DNA from: a virus
Reading direction: 5' to 3' (one strand)
DNA: 23,496 nt
Virus record (IMG/VR): IMGVR_UViG_3300020474_000117
Location: 1 to 23,496 of that record
Within the stretch, counting starts at the first letter, position 1. Every line of letters begins with the position of its first letter. Positions 1 through 7,339 of the stretch are shown piece after piece. Both the position numbers and the translations under genes were made by a program. Below the pieces are notes generated by a model that was not told where the DNA came from, ran no database searches, and worked only from the letters and a program-made list of their open reading frames with translations.

Positions 1-185
1 TCTAATAGGTGTAGGTTTTGTTCACAAAATTTGTCGAGACCATACATCTGTCTCCATTGAGTAAGAGGTAACTGAGTTTCTCCAGCTTTTGCATTCTCAC
101 GGATTTCAGCAGTATTGGAACTCGCCCATCTTGCATATGTTTCAAGGGTGTCTATAACCCATGTCAGTCTTTGAAGGGTGTTCAT
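1..185 (-). CDS. Unknown protein, partial (runs off left edge)
   Basis: An open frame starts at ATG 185-183 and stays open to the window edge (about 61 codons). The protein begins MNTLQRLTWVIDTLETYARW and continues with a polar, mainly helical-looking stretch. I do not recognise the family. The start is supported by a GGAG directly before the ATG (close spacing) and by the strong promoter at 210-238, whose predicted transcript would start near 203 and leave a leader of about 18 bases. An alternative TTG start lies two codons upstream. The CobT-like gene ends 50 bases before it, but the strong promoter between them suggests separate early expression. Confidence 0.6.
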   Translation of the reverse strand, partial: MNTLQRLTWVIDTLETYARWASSNTAEIRENAKAGETQLPLTQWRQMYGLDKFCEQNLHLL

Positions 186-193
186 CTCCAATT

Positions 194-231
194 GTGAAAG
201 AGTACTATTATTATATAGTACTCACTTTCAC
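194..231 (-). repeat. Inverted repeat spanning the -10 and spacer
   Basis: The arms GAGTACTAT and ATAGTACTC (200-208 and 215-223) are perfect and are separated by six bases. The repeat extends outward with GTGAAA (194-199) pairing with TTTCAC (226-231) across a two-base bulge. That gives about 15 paired bases. It covers the -10 hexamer and most of the spacer of the promoter at 210-238. It could be an operator for a dimeric repressor, or an RNA hairpin at the 3' end of the upstream transcript. There is no T-run, so it is not a standard terminator. Confidence 0.7.
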
Positions 232-238
232 ATGTCAA
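210..238 (-). promoter_or_regulatory. Consensus sigma70-type promoter
   Basis: On the minus strand TTGACA (238-233) is followed by exactly 17 bases and then TATAAT (215-210). Both hexamers and the spacing match the bacterial housekeeping sigma consensus perfectly. The -35 overlaps the TGA stop codon (237-235) of the CobT-like gene. It points at the partial gene starting at 185. In T4-like phages such promoters normally serve early genes; that role here is inference. Confidence 0.85.
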
Positions 239-2469
239 GCAACTAGATCAACAAACTCAGTCAAAACTTTTTTGTTAGTCTTCTTTGCTTTGAATGATTT
301 TACAAATGCTCTCTTGATTTCTGCTTTAGTCATCGCATCATTTGTCTCTTCATCAAAGTCATAGTCACTGTTTAGTGATGTGGATGATAGTGCAAAGTAC
401 TTTTGATAACCAGTATTTTCTAGAGAGAATGATTTGTTTTTTCTCCACTCAGCAGTCTTCTTGTCAATCTGCCCCCAGTCATCAGTACCGTACATATATC
501 TACGGATGAAACTACTTGCATCACGACTTGCAAGAACTCTGAATCCTATAACATTAACACTGGGATGTACACTCCTAAAATCTTCTAATAGTAATTTAGT
601 AAAATCATGAAATGAATGATTAAATCTAGTTACATTACCAGTCTTACGATTCCTTAGGAAACAATTAGAGTTGATGGATGTAGTACCTAAGAAAGGTTCT
701 GACTCCCAGTGACGATCAACATAAGAATTTCTGCGAAGACTCTGTGCTTCACCATCAGTTAATATTACAACATTAACTTTCTCTACACCAGTTTTGTTTT
801 TGAACTGAGGAATTAAATCATTCAAACAGATGATTGATTCATTAAGAGGTGTACCAGATAAAGAAAGACCATTTGGTATTGTAAAAGCATGATTTCTCCA
901 CCCATCATAGTAGGCACACATTAAGAATAGATTTTTTATATCTGTGTCTATGTCTTTAGAACTACTAGATACAAAATTTAGTAGTGAGAAATCAGAACCA
1001 ATATCAATTGTATTTGCAACACGATCATATACTGGTGGAAGATCTGTTCTACTTGAATAGGATGACTGTCTACCCTTCCACTCATTACTGAAAGCATATA
1101 CATCAAATGGGATTTGAACTTTCTTACAAAACCAGATCAATTGTAACAACTGTTTACCTGTATCAAGTAATATATTTGACATAGATCCAGACCAGTCAAG
1201 TATGAAAACTAGACCGTGATTTTTACCATTAGGAACAACAGTTATCTTTTTAAAAAGATCTTCATTAAACTTATATGTATGGAGTTTAGTGCAGTCTAGA
1301 ACACCAGTTTTAGATGTTGTAGCACGAGCATATGCACTAGCAGATTTCTTACACTCAAACTCTTTAACTAGATAAGAAACTTCTTTAGCAGAATCTTTTT
1401 TGAATTGCTCAAACTTTTCAATCATACCTTGTCTTGTATTAGTTCTATACTCATCTGATTCGTAATAAGATTTTGGTAAAGATGCTTCATACTCTGTTCT
1501 TCTTGAATCTTCCTCTTTCCAATGCTCATTCAATGAATTACGGATTTCATCGGTGGAAATGACAATGCGATCTAAATGTAGCTTTGGTAGCTCTAAGTAT
1601 ACACTCTCTGCTGCACCAGTGTCTACTAGATCCTGCAATTTAGACTCAAGTGCATCTACTGTTGTTGTATCAAACTCGTCAGATCCCTCTGGTGATGCGG
1701 ATTCTGGTTGTGGTTGCATCTTACCACTGTCATCTTGCTGGTGTGGTAATCCTTCTGACAAATCTTCTAGGTCGTTACCTTCAGATTCCTCTGATGGTTC
1801 ATCTACATCCTCAGTTTCCTGTTTACCTTCTAGATCATTGTTACCAGATCCATCTAAATTCATCTTTACCTTGACTTCTTCTTCAATTCTTTCTTCCTGT
1901 TGTTGTTTGCAGAATTCTTGCAACTCTTTAGCGAGTACACAAACTTCATAGAATGTTTCTGCCTTCTCAATTCTGTCTACTAGATCCTGCTCAGTGTCAG
2001 TAAACTCAACACATAGGAAAGGACCTATCTTAGAGTATAGATTGATACGATCAGGGAAACTAAACTCATCTATTGGTCTATCAATTTCAAAAAAGTCATC
2101 TTCATGCAACTGACCATAACCACGATAGAATGTTTTAGCAAGACCTTCGTATCTACGCTTCATTAACTTCTCAATTCTAACATCCTCAATAATATTAACA
2201 AAGGAATGTGGGACTCCAACAAATTCTTCTTGCTCGAACCATGCATCACAAGGTGTGTATAGAGCATGTCCTACCTCATGAGCAATCAAAGCATCATAAA
2301 CAGACTCTTGAGAAATCTTCCAAAGAGGTAGTGTCAAAACTCTAGTCTCAACATTGAATTGAGCAGTCTCTACATTCTTGTGTTCTACTACAAGGTTCTC
2401 TGTAGCAAGGAGTCTTGCAAGTGTTCCTTTAATATTGTGTTGCATGTGATTCGTTGTGTATATACACAT
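235..2469 (-). CDS. CobT-like protein: HExxH-type motif plus von Willebrand A domain
   Basis: Numbering is from the ATG at 2469 (744 residues). An N-terminal metallopeptidase-like segment carries HEVGH at 64-68, followed by NIIEDVRIE at 92-100, which resembles the third-ligand region of such domains. An acidic, low-complexity linker covers about 195-270. A C-terminal VWA domain has a MIDAS motif, DWSGS at 425-429, then a SLSGTP segment and VVILTDGE downstream. This arrangement resembles CobT, the VWA partner of the MoxR-type AAA+ ATPase CobS in aerobic cobalt chelatase; CobS and CobT-like proteins are known from cyanophages. The true role in phage is uncertain: cobalt insertion, or a chaperone-like complex with an ATPase. 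A second in-frame ATG at 2445 is a plausible start. The 2469 ATG has GGGGG seven bases upstream, but that G-run lies in a hairpin (2473-2500). No ATPase partner is seen in the window. Confidence 0.8.
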   Translation of the reverse strand: MCIYTTNHMQHNIKGTLARLLATENLVVEHKNVETAQFNVETRVLTLPLWKISQESVYDALIAHEVGHALYTPCDAWFEQEEFVGVPHSFVNIIEDVRIEKLMKRRYEGLAKTFYRGYGQLHEDDFFEIDRPIDEFSFPDRINLYSKIGPFLCVEFTDTEQDLVDRIEKAETFYEVCVLAKELQEFCKQQQEERIEEEVKVKMNLDGSGNNDLEGKQETEDVDEPSEESEGNDLEDLSEGLPHQQDDSGKMQPQPESASPEGSDEFDTTTVDALESKLQDLVDTGAAESVYLELPKLHLDRIVISTDEIRNSLNEHWKEEDSRRTEYEASLPKSYYESDEYRTNTRQGMIEKFEQFKKDSAKEVSYLVKEFECKKSASAYARATTSKTGVLDCTKLHTYKFNEDLFKKITVVPNGKNHGLVFILDWSGSMSNILLDTGKQLLQLIWFCKKVQIPFDVYAFSNEWKGRQSSYSSRTDLPPVYDRVANTIDIGSDFSLLNFVSSSSKDIDTDIKNLFLMCAYYDGWRNHAFTIPNGLSLSGTPLNESIICLNDLIPQFKNKTGVEKVNVVILTDGEAQSLRRNSYVDRHWESEPFLGTTSINSNCFLRNRKTGNVTRFNHSFHDFTKLLLEDFRSVHPSVNVIGFRVLASRDASSFIRRYMYGTDDWGQIDKKTAEWRKNKSFSLENTGYQKYFALSSTSLNSDYDFDEETNDAMTKAEIKRAFVKSFKAKKTNKKVLTEFVDLVA

Positions 2470-2614
2470 TATAAGACCCCCGACGAGGATCGGAGGTCTT
2501 GAGTAGACACTTTATCAACTGTCTACGCCTCTCTCTTGCAGAGCGTAGTGCTTGTGGTTTAAGGTGGCGTTTCTTTTCCTTTTTGGAATGATGCTGCCAG
2601 TTTGGAGTATTCAT
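2429..2614 (-). CDS. Small basic protein, unknown
   Basis: A 61-residue ORF, very rich in Lys and Arg in its first 40 residues (SKKEKKRHLKPQ, then SARERRRQLIK), with no recognisable domain; it could bind nucleic acid. The ATG overlaps the stop of the 2OG oxygenase gene as ATGA (2614-2611), the same coupling used elsewhere in this operon, which is the main reason to believe it. Its last 41 bases overlap the start of the CobT-like gene in another frame if that gene starts at 2469 (17 bases if it starts at 2445). The hairpin at 2473-2500 is inside its coding sequence. It may end up as a leader ORF whose translation opens the next start site; that is inference. Confidence 0.55.
   Translation of the reverse strand: MNTPNWQHHSKKEKKRHLKPQALRSARERRRQLIKCLLKTSDPRRGSYNVYIHNESHATQY
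2473..2500 (-). promoter_or_regulatory. RNA hairpin before the CobT-like start
   Basis: On the minus strand AAGACCTCCGA (2500-2490) pairs with TCGGGGGTCTT (2483-2473) in an 11-base-pair stem with one G-U pair and a six-base loop. The G-run is the best ribosome binding site candidate for the ATG at 2469, so the stem would hide it. The sequence after the stem is ATAATG, not a T-run, which argues against a plain terminator. It also lies inside the small basic ORF 2429-2614, so a ribosome translating that ORF would melt it. Confidence 0.6.
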
Positions 2615-3141
2615 TTGAACATACAGGATACAGATACTCTCCAGAATGGAGTATCTACCTTGATAGGTAGAGCATCATGGAGTTTGTTCGACCTAAACAC
2701 TATAAAGTCTCCAGGTCCATATGTAAAGGTCTTGTCTTCAATTTGCAATTCTCCACCCCATGAAGGATCCCATTGGGGTGTTAGAAATCCTACTGCACTC
2801 CACACATGAGGACCATTACCATCAGCATCAGTATGAAACTCTGGTACATTACCCTTTCGTTGTGCATTAAATCCTATAGCAGCAACACTTTGTGTGGGTA
2901 AAATAAACCCATGTTGATTCTGTAGTCTATCTCTAACTCTAGCCATGGTAGCAATAAAGTACCCTGCTAGAAATGGATCATGCATACCTTTCTCATCCAT
3001 TGCTTGCATCCTAGGATACATTAACTCTGGATTGTCAAGACCACCATATGCACTATTTATTTTCCACAAACTATTTTCTATAACATGATTATAGATTTGC
3101 ATGACATCCTTATTGGACATCACATCATGAAGTACATACAT
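2611..3141 (-). CDS. 2-oxoglutarate/Fe(II)-dependent oxygenase (prolyl 4-hydroxylase-like)
   Basis: This 176-residue protein has the iron-binding triad of the 2OG-Fe(II) double-stranded beta-helix fold: HTD (H103, D105) and a distal H155 in NKLHDALP. R168 in FWRVSV is the likely 2-oxoglutarate-binding arginine. GGELQIEDK and YGPGDFIVF between them fit the core strands. The family hydroxylates proteins, nucleic acids or small molecules using oxygen and 2-oxoglutarate. Cyanophages often carry such genes; the substrate cannot be told from sequence. It starts two bases after the gp46 stop and ends by ATGA overlap with the next ORF, so it belongs to the gp46 operon. Confidence 0.85.
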   Translation of the reverse strand: MYVLHDVMSNKDVMQIYNHVIENSLWKINSAYGGLDNPELMYPRMQAMDEKGMHDPFLAGYFIATMARVRDRLQNQHGFILPTQSVAAIGFNAQRKGNVPEFHTDADGNGPHVWSAVGFLTPQWDPSWGGELQIEDKTFTYGPGDFIVFRSNKLHDALPIKVDTPFWRVSVSCMFK

Positions 3142-3143
3142 AA

Positions 3144-4871
3144 TTACTGCTCCACAGCACTCTTAGTAGCATAAGAGAATCCACCTTTCTTAGTAAATTC
3201 TATCATAGTTTGGAATCTATCTAACATATCTACCTTATGTGATATAACAAATACATTAGCATCTTTAACAACATACTTAATAATCTTAATGAATTCATCT
3301 GTTCCCAATCCATCTAACGATGAATCAAATACCTCATCCATAATAAGAAGGTTAGTATTCGTAGAATTTTTAAACCTAGCAACCTCTCTCCATGTGAACA
3401 GGAGTGCTAAGTCAATTCTCATCTTCTCACCCTCAGAGAATGAAGAGTATGTAAACTTGTCATGAATAGGATTTTCTATTGTTTCATTAAACTCTTCATC
3501 TAATCGAAAATTGATATAGAAATCCATCATCTGCAGATACCTATTGACCTGCTGATTGATAAGAGGAAGATACTTCTTAATTATTTTTCCTTTGACACCA
3601 CCATCCCTCAATAGTTCATAGGCATGGTCATTATATGTTATCTCGTCATTCTGTTTTGCAAGATTGCCAAAGCAAGACTCCAGATCTTTTTTATATTTCT
3701 CTAGCTTCTCATGTTCAGTATTTTTATTTTTAAGGTTGTCGGTAAGAATTTGAATTTCCTGTTGTAAATCTCCTGTCTGTTGCTGTAGTCCATTAACCCT
3801 AACACTGTTTTGAGAAATGCCATTTGTGAGTTCTGTAATCTCCTTAGATAGTTTGGTGAAGTGACGCTCTCGGATACCTTCTTCTGTTATCGACTCCTCA
3901 AGCTTTTGATAGCCATCTCTGAGTTCCTTTGCTTTATTTTGAGCGTCATCAATTCTATTTAACCGAAACGATTCTTCTATATTCTGGCTGCATGTAGGAC
4001 ATACCGTATTGTCTGTGAAAAACTTATGCTCTTTAGTAATCCTTGATACTTTATTGGATATCTTTTGCTTCAAAGAACCTAGTTTTACCAAGCGTTTTGA
4101 AGCATCTGATACAGTTTCTAATTGTGTTTGAACGCTGTCCAAATCTTTACTTAAGGATTCATTTTTACTTAATAATTGATTAACATCTAGAGCAATTGTA
4201 TCAAGTTTTAACTCCTTTTCTTTAATATCATCTTCACTTCTAGTATTCATCTTATCGATAAAATTTTCTTGCATTGAAACTTTATCTTTAAGAGTTTCTT
4301 TCTTAAGTTCTAATGTTCTTACAATCTCTCTATTTGATCTAAGTTTTTCTTTTAGGATTAGATTCATAGCGGAGAAAATTTTAATATCTAATAGATCTTC
4401 AATAACTTCTCTACGGTTAGGAGCACTTAGTTGCATGAAGGGTACAAAGTTGCTACTACCTAGTATTACAATTTGAGTAAATGATTTATAGTTTAATTTT
4501 AAAATCTGTTCTTCTAGGATTTTTTGATTGATTCTATCGTCTGCTTCTTTGTTACGCATTCGACCATCAATTTTAATATCAAATAGATTAGGTTTAATAC
4601 CTCTAGTCACATTATATTCTGTATTACCTATAGAAAAATCAATCTCAACAAGAGTTCCTTTCTCATTGGTAGTATTGATTAGTTGTGATTTTGTGATCTT
4701 ACGATATGGTTTATTAAATAATACAAAGCACAAAGCATCCAATATGGTAGATTTACCAGCACCATTTGTACCAACAACTATTGTTGTACCATCAGAATTT
4801 AAATCTATCTCCGTCCATTTATCACCAGTAGATAGAAAATTTTTAAACTTTACCTTTTTAAACAGAATCAT
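3144..4871 (-). CDS. 46: Recombination endonuclease subunit gp46 (Rad50/SbcC-like ATPase)
   Basis: 575 residues with the full layout of an SMC-type ATPase. Walker A GTNGAGKS is at 34-41. Long coiled coils run from about 170 to 280 and 305 to 410 and flank a zinc hook CPTC at 291-294. The signature SFSEGEKMR is at 477-485, Walker B LLIMDE at 508-513, and a switch histidine at H545 (VISHK). T4 gp46 (560 residues) pairs with the gp47 nuclease to resect DNA ends for recombination-dependent replication and host DNA breakdown. The gene overlaps the preceding DUF3110-like gene by 14 bases. The ATG at 4871 gives the expected N-terminus, MILFKKVKFKNFLSTG. Confidence 0.97.
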   Translation of the reverse strand: MILFKKVKFKNFLSTGDKWTEIDLNSDGTTIVVGTNGAGKSTILDALCFVLFNKPYRKITKSQLINTTNEKGTLVEIDFSIGNTEYNVTRGIKPNLFDIKIDGRMRNKEADDRINQKILEEQILKLNYKSFTQIVILGSSNFVPFMQLSAPNRREVIEDLLDIKIFSAMNLILKEKLRSNREIVRTLELKKETLKDKVSMQENFIDKMNTRSEDDIKEKELKLDTIALDVNQLLSKNESLSKDLDSVQTQLETVSDASKRLVKLGSLKQKISNKVSRITKEHKFFTDNTVCPTCSQNIEESFRLNRIDDAQNKAKELRDGYQKLEESITEEGIRERHFTKLSKEITELTNGISQNSVRVNGLQQQTGDLQQEIQILTDNLKNKNTEHEKLEKYKKDLESCFGNLAKQNDEITYNDHAYELLRDGGVKGKIIKKYLPLINQQVNRYLQMMDFYINFRLDEEFNETIENPIHDKFTYSSFSEGEKMRIDLALLFTWREVARFKNSTNTNLLIMDEVFDSSLDGLGTDEFIKIIKYVVKDANVFVISHKVDMLDRFQTMIEFTKKGGFSYATKSAVEQ

Positions 4872-5124
4872 CTTGTAGGGGTGGCATCACAAAATCGTTA
4901 GGGGTTACGATAGTATACTTATAATTATACATCTCACACGCTTTTATTGCAACATCTTCGTCTACTTCGACTACTTCCATTATAGCATCTTCTTCGGATT
5001 CTAGTTGCATTCTGTATCGTTCTGCATCATCTTCTTGTTCAAATAAGAACAAAACCTTATCATTATTGATGTCCTTAACAGCGTAAGCACCCTCACGCTT
5101 GCCATCTTCACATAATAACCACAT
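4858..5124 (-). CDS. DUF3110-like small protein
   Basis: 88 residues from the ATG at 5124, which overlaps the gp47 stop as TAATG and has GGTGGAG just upstream. A start 15 bases further up (5139) is possible but lacks these signals. The motif VLFLFEQEDDAERYRMQLE (24-42) followed by VVEVDED matches my memory of DUF3110, a small cyanobacterial family (hydrophobic strand, FE.EDDA.R, acidic strand). The function is unknown. Its position between the two subunits of the gp46/gp47 nuclease suggests a linked role or at least coordinated dosage. The family call is from memory of the pattern and is not certain. Confidence 0.7.
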   Translation of the reverse strand: MWLLCEDGKREGAYAVKDINNDKVLFLFEQEDDAERYRMQLESEEDAIMEVVEVDEDVAIKACEMYNYKYTIVTPNDFVMPPLQDDSV

Positions 5125-6182
5125 TACTCCACCTCGCATGCTTGAGCGTACAAACCTCCCACAAGTTTTTTAATTCTAGTTTTGTCAAGATCAATCTCTG
5201 ATTCTTCTATAAACCTATTTAACAAAGCAATTGTATTCTCATCTTCATCTGCATTGAAATCTGATGCATGAATATAACCATGATTCCAGTCAGCACTTTC
5301 GATGACCTTTAGATCTTCTACACCAACAGAATGTAGTTTATCAATAAACTTTTCAAAATCTTTAGGGTTAGATCTTTGTCTAACTATGACTTTGACAATC
5401 TTACCTGCATATTCTGTAGCATCAAAGATTTGATATGGAGTATCATCATAGTATATCTTATAGAACATTCTATGAGGATTATTAATAGGTTCTAAATCAT
5501 ATGTTTCTGTATCAAAAATATGAAATCCACGAGTGTCTTCACAATCATTCCAGAACATTTCATATGGATTACCTAAGTAAAATATTTTACCATCATTGGA
5601 TCTTGTATGATAATGTCCAGTAAATACTCTATCAAATTTCTCAAACATATCTGCATCACCACTAGCACCATGATCTTGTGTATATCCTTTGTATACAGCA
5701 TAACCATTTAGTTCTAGGTGACCAAATGCGACCTTCGCCTTTGTTGATTTAACTTTTCTTTTTATCTTACCTTTATTCTCTTCGTTAATCCAACCTAAGA
5801 AAAGACATTTTGTGTCGCCAATCTGATACTCTGCGTGATCTCTGACAAGCACCATATTAGGATACTCTCGTAGTAGTAAATCAATTGTATTAACATCGTT
5901 TTTGTTTTTAAAATAGGCAGTGTGATTACCGACAACAGAGTACACAGTAATCCCCATATCACGAAGACGGTCAAAGTAATGCGTTTTGCACCATTCCAAA
6001 GACCATAAATCAATCGACCTACGATTATCAAAAGTGTCCCCCATATCGATAAGCGTTGTAATCCCCTCTCGTTCCAGTGTTGGGAAAAAAATGTCTTCAT
6101 AAAATCTTTGAAAGTATTCATGGAATAACCTACTACCTTTCCTCATACCAAAATGTTGGTCTGTAATTATTGCTACTCTCAT
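5124..6182 (-). CDS. 47: Recombination endonuclease subunit gp47 (Mre11/SbcD-like)
   Basis: 352 residues, close to T4 gp47 (339). It has the calcineurin-like phosphoesterase motifs in order: DQH (D8, H10), GDTFDNR at 48-54 (D49), GNH at 85-87, H155 in AFGHLELNG and GHYHT at 189-193. These bind two metal ions for nuclease activity. It acts with gp46 to process DNA ends for UvsX/UvsY-driven recombination. Its start overlaps the stop of the preceding 59-residue gene as ATGA, and its stop overlaps the DUF3110-like gene as TAATG. Confidence 0.97.
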   Translation of the reverse strand: MRVAIITDQHFGMRKGSRLFHEYFQRFYEDIFFPTLEREGITTLIDMGDTFDNRRSIDLWSLEWCKTHYFDRLRDMGITVYSVVGNHTAYFKNKNDVNTIDLLLREYPNMVLVRDHAEYQIGDTKCLFLGWINEENKGKIKRKVKSTKAKVAFGHLELNGYAVYKGYTQDHGASGDADMFEKFDRVFTGHYHTRSNDGKIFYLGNPYEMFWNDCEDTRGFHIFDTETYDLEPINNPHRMFYKIYYDDTPYQIFDATEYAGKIVKVIVRQRSNPKDFEKFIDKLHSVGVEDLKVIESADWNHGYIHASDFNADEDENTIALLNRFIEESEIDLDKTRIKKLVGGLYAQACEVE

Positions 6183-6358
6183 TTTTTAGATGTGCTACTA
6201 CGAGTTCTATTAATTATACTAATAAATTTGTCACCTGCAAATGTTCCACCTAGACAAACATCTAACTCATCACCATCTTTCCAGTTGACATCACCATTCA
6301 TTTTAGTGTGGGTCATTGCAATTTGAATCTTGTCAATGACTTCTTGTGTTAATCTCAT
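6179..6358 (-). CDS. Small unknown protein between gp55 and gp47
   Basis: A 59-residue ORF linked at both ends by ATGA overlaps: its ATG (6358-6356) overlaps the gp55 stop and its TGA (6181-6179) overlaps the gp47 start. It begins MRLTQEVIDKIQIAMTH, then has KMNGDVNWKDGDELDVCLGG and a basic tail (NRTRSSTSKK). No family is recognised. The tight fit between two core genes is strong evidence that it is translated. The WKDGDELDVCLGG stretch looks like a small beta element, but I assign no function. Confidence 0.8.
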   Translation of the reverse strand: MRLTQEVIDKIQIAMTHTKMNGDVNWKDGDELDVCLGGTFAGDKFISIINRTRSSTSKK

Positions 6359-6831
6359 CTGTTTGAGTTCCTGTATTGTATGTTATCTTTAATAGTATTA
6401 TAATCAGATGAAGTACCACCTGCACCTTCTTCAACTACCATAACTTGTTCAAAACCAGTACGCTCTATGATTTTAGTTTTAATCTCTAACTGTTTCTTTT
6501 CTTTTTGTATTCTTCTTAAAAATGCATAGTATATAATCTGAGTAAAATATGCAAAGGGATTAGAAGATTTCTCTGGATTAAAGTTGTGTATGTATTGTAC
6601 ACAGTTTTCAATGCCGTCCCCGATCATATCCTCACGGAACATATAGTTTACAAAGTTAGGTTTATAAGATAAATGTGTTGCAATCTTAAGAAAACATTCT
6701 CCAAGATAGTTACTAATAGGTGGTGGATCAATCCCCTTTTCTTTTGAAATAGCAACTTTCTTGCGATAGACAACCATCGCCTCAAGGAGTTCTTTATTAT
6801 TTACATAATGATCAGACCTTTTTCTAGGCAT
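6355..6831 (-). CDS. 55: Late-transcription sigma factor gp55
   Basis: 158 residues from the ATG at 6831. It shares with T4 gp55 the N-terminal YVNNKELL, REDMIGDGIENC..IHNF (T4: KQEMIADGIEASIKGLHNF), PFAYFTQIIYYAFLRRIQKEKK (T4: [22 protein letters not shown]) and overall length (185 in T4). gp55 is a reduced sigma factor that directs host RNA polymerase to late promoters of the TATAAATA type. An upstream in-frame TTG (6882) would add 17 residues, but that stretch contains the promoter hexamers at 6854-6882, so the ATG is preferred. The early-type promoter upstream fits the need to make gp55 before the late genes. A GGA seven bases before the ATG is a weak ribosome site. Confidence 0.95.
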   Translation of the reverse strand: MPRKRSDHYVNNKELLEAMVVYRKKVAISKEKGIDPPPISNYLGECFLKIATHLSYKPNFVNYMFREDMIGDGIENCVQYIHNFNPEKSSNPFAYFTQIIYYAFLRRIQKEKKQLEIKTKIIERTGFEQVMVVEEGAGGTSSDYNTIKDNIQYRNSNR

Positions 6832-6853
6832 AAGTTTGTCCGAATCTGTAGGT

Positions 6854-6882
6854 ATTATAACACAGCTTGACACAAGTAGCAA
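6854..6882 (-). promoter_or_regulatory. Sigma70-type promoter before gp55
   Basis: Minus strand: TTGCTA (6882-6877), a 17-base spacer, then TATAAT (6859-6854), with TGTG just before the -10 (TGTGTTATAAT). The expected start near 6847 leaves a short leader of about 16 bases before the gp55 ATG. The same TGTG-Y-TATAAT appears at 10666 and 10921. Confidence 0.75.
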
Positions 6883-6928
6883 TTACCTGTACAATTAGCC
6901 TTGTGGCGGTTCAAAGGAACACTAGTAT

Positions 6929-7339
6929 CTATACAGTAGTAGATATTCCAGAAAATATTTTTTCTAAACTAGATCTAGTTTTTTCTACATTACCTTTATA
7001 ACCCATCTTTTCACTGATACTAACCTTTTGAGTATCTCTAGTTTCTCTACTTAAATTATAATGATTATATGCATGAGTCATCTCATGGTCTGCTTCTAAT
7101 TCAGTCATAGTAATAATTTTATCAAACCCAACACTATAAACTTCTTTATCATCATCTGGAATAGTAATCCAAGGAACCAATCTTACTAAAGTATTTGTTC
7201 CTTTATGTGTTAGTTCTACCTTAAGGGGTTTTGTTAGGAAAAATGCTGGTTCCACACCAGTATCATCAATTCTAGTGGCAGCGACGACCTCCTCGCCAGA
7301 AACCAATTTGAATACAAAGTAGGTTATGATTTCATCCAT
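6929..7339 (-). CDS. Unknown protein with Sm-like N-terminal half
   Basis: 136 residues, with a strong ribosome site (AAAGGAG, four bases before ATG 7339) and an eight-base overlap with the end of uvsW. The N-terminal 60 residues alternate as short strands (YFVFKLVSGEEVVAATRI, then FFLTKPLKVEL, then TLVRLVPWITI), which resembles the small barrel of Sm/Lsm proteins: a substrate statement such as LxSGEEV followed by a strand and a turn. The C-terminal 70 residues are charged and helical (EADHEMTHAYNHYNL). I do not recognise a named family with certainty. It lies between the UvsW helicase and the gp55 promoter. The Sm-like reading is inference from pattern alone. Confidence 0.75.
   Translation of the reverse strand: MDEIITYFVFKLVSGEEVVAATRIDDTGVEPAFFLTKPLKVELTHKGTNTLVRLVPWITIPDDDKEVYSVGFDKIITMTELEADHEMTHAYNHYNLSRETRDTQKVSISEKMGYKGNVEKTRSSLEKIFSGISTTV

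Noticed and set aside
161-364. Plus-strand ORF over the start of the window
   Set aside because: It lies over the end of the CobT-like gene and the promoter palindrome, lacks a ribosome site, and its composition is that of an antisense shadow.
1553-1951. Plus-strand ORFs rich in Ser over the CobT-like linker
   Set aside because: They mirror the acidic low-complexity linker on the other strand; no start signals are seen.
2473-2500. Hairpin read as an intrinsic terminator
   Set aside because: The stem is strong but is followed by ATAATG rather than a T-run on the minus strand, and on the plus strand by GAGTAG.
3053-3065. Late-promoter-like AATAAATA inside the oxygenase gene
   Set aside because: It is inside a coding sequence with no gene start within the usual distance.
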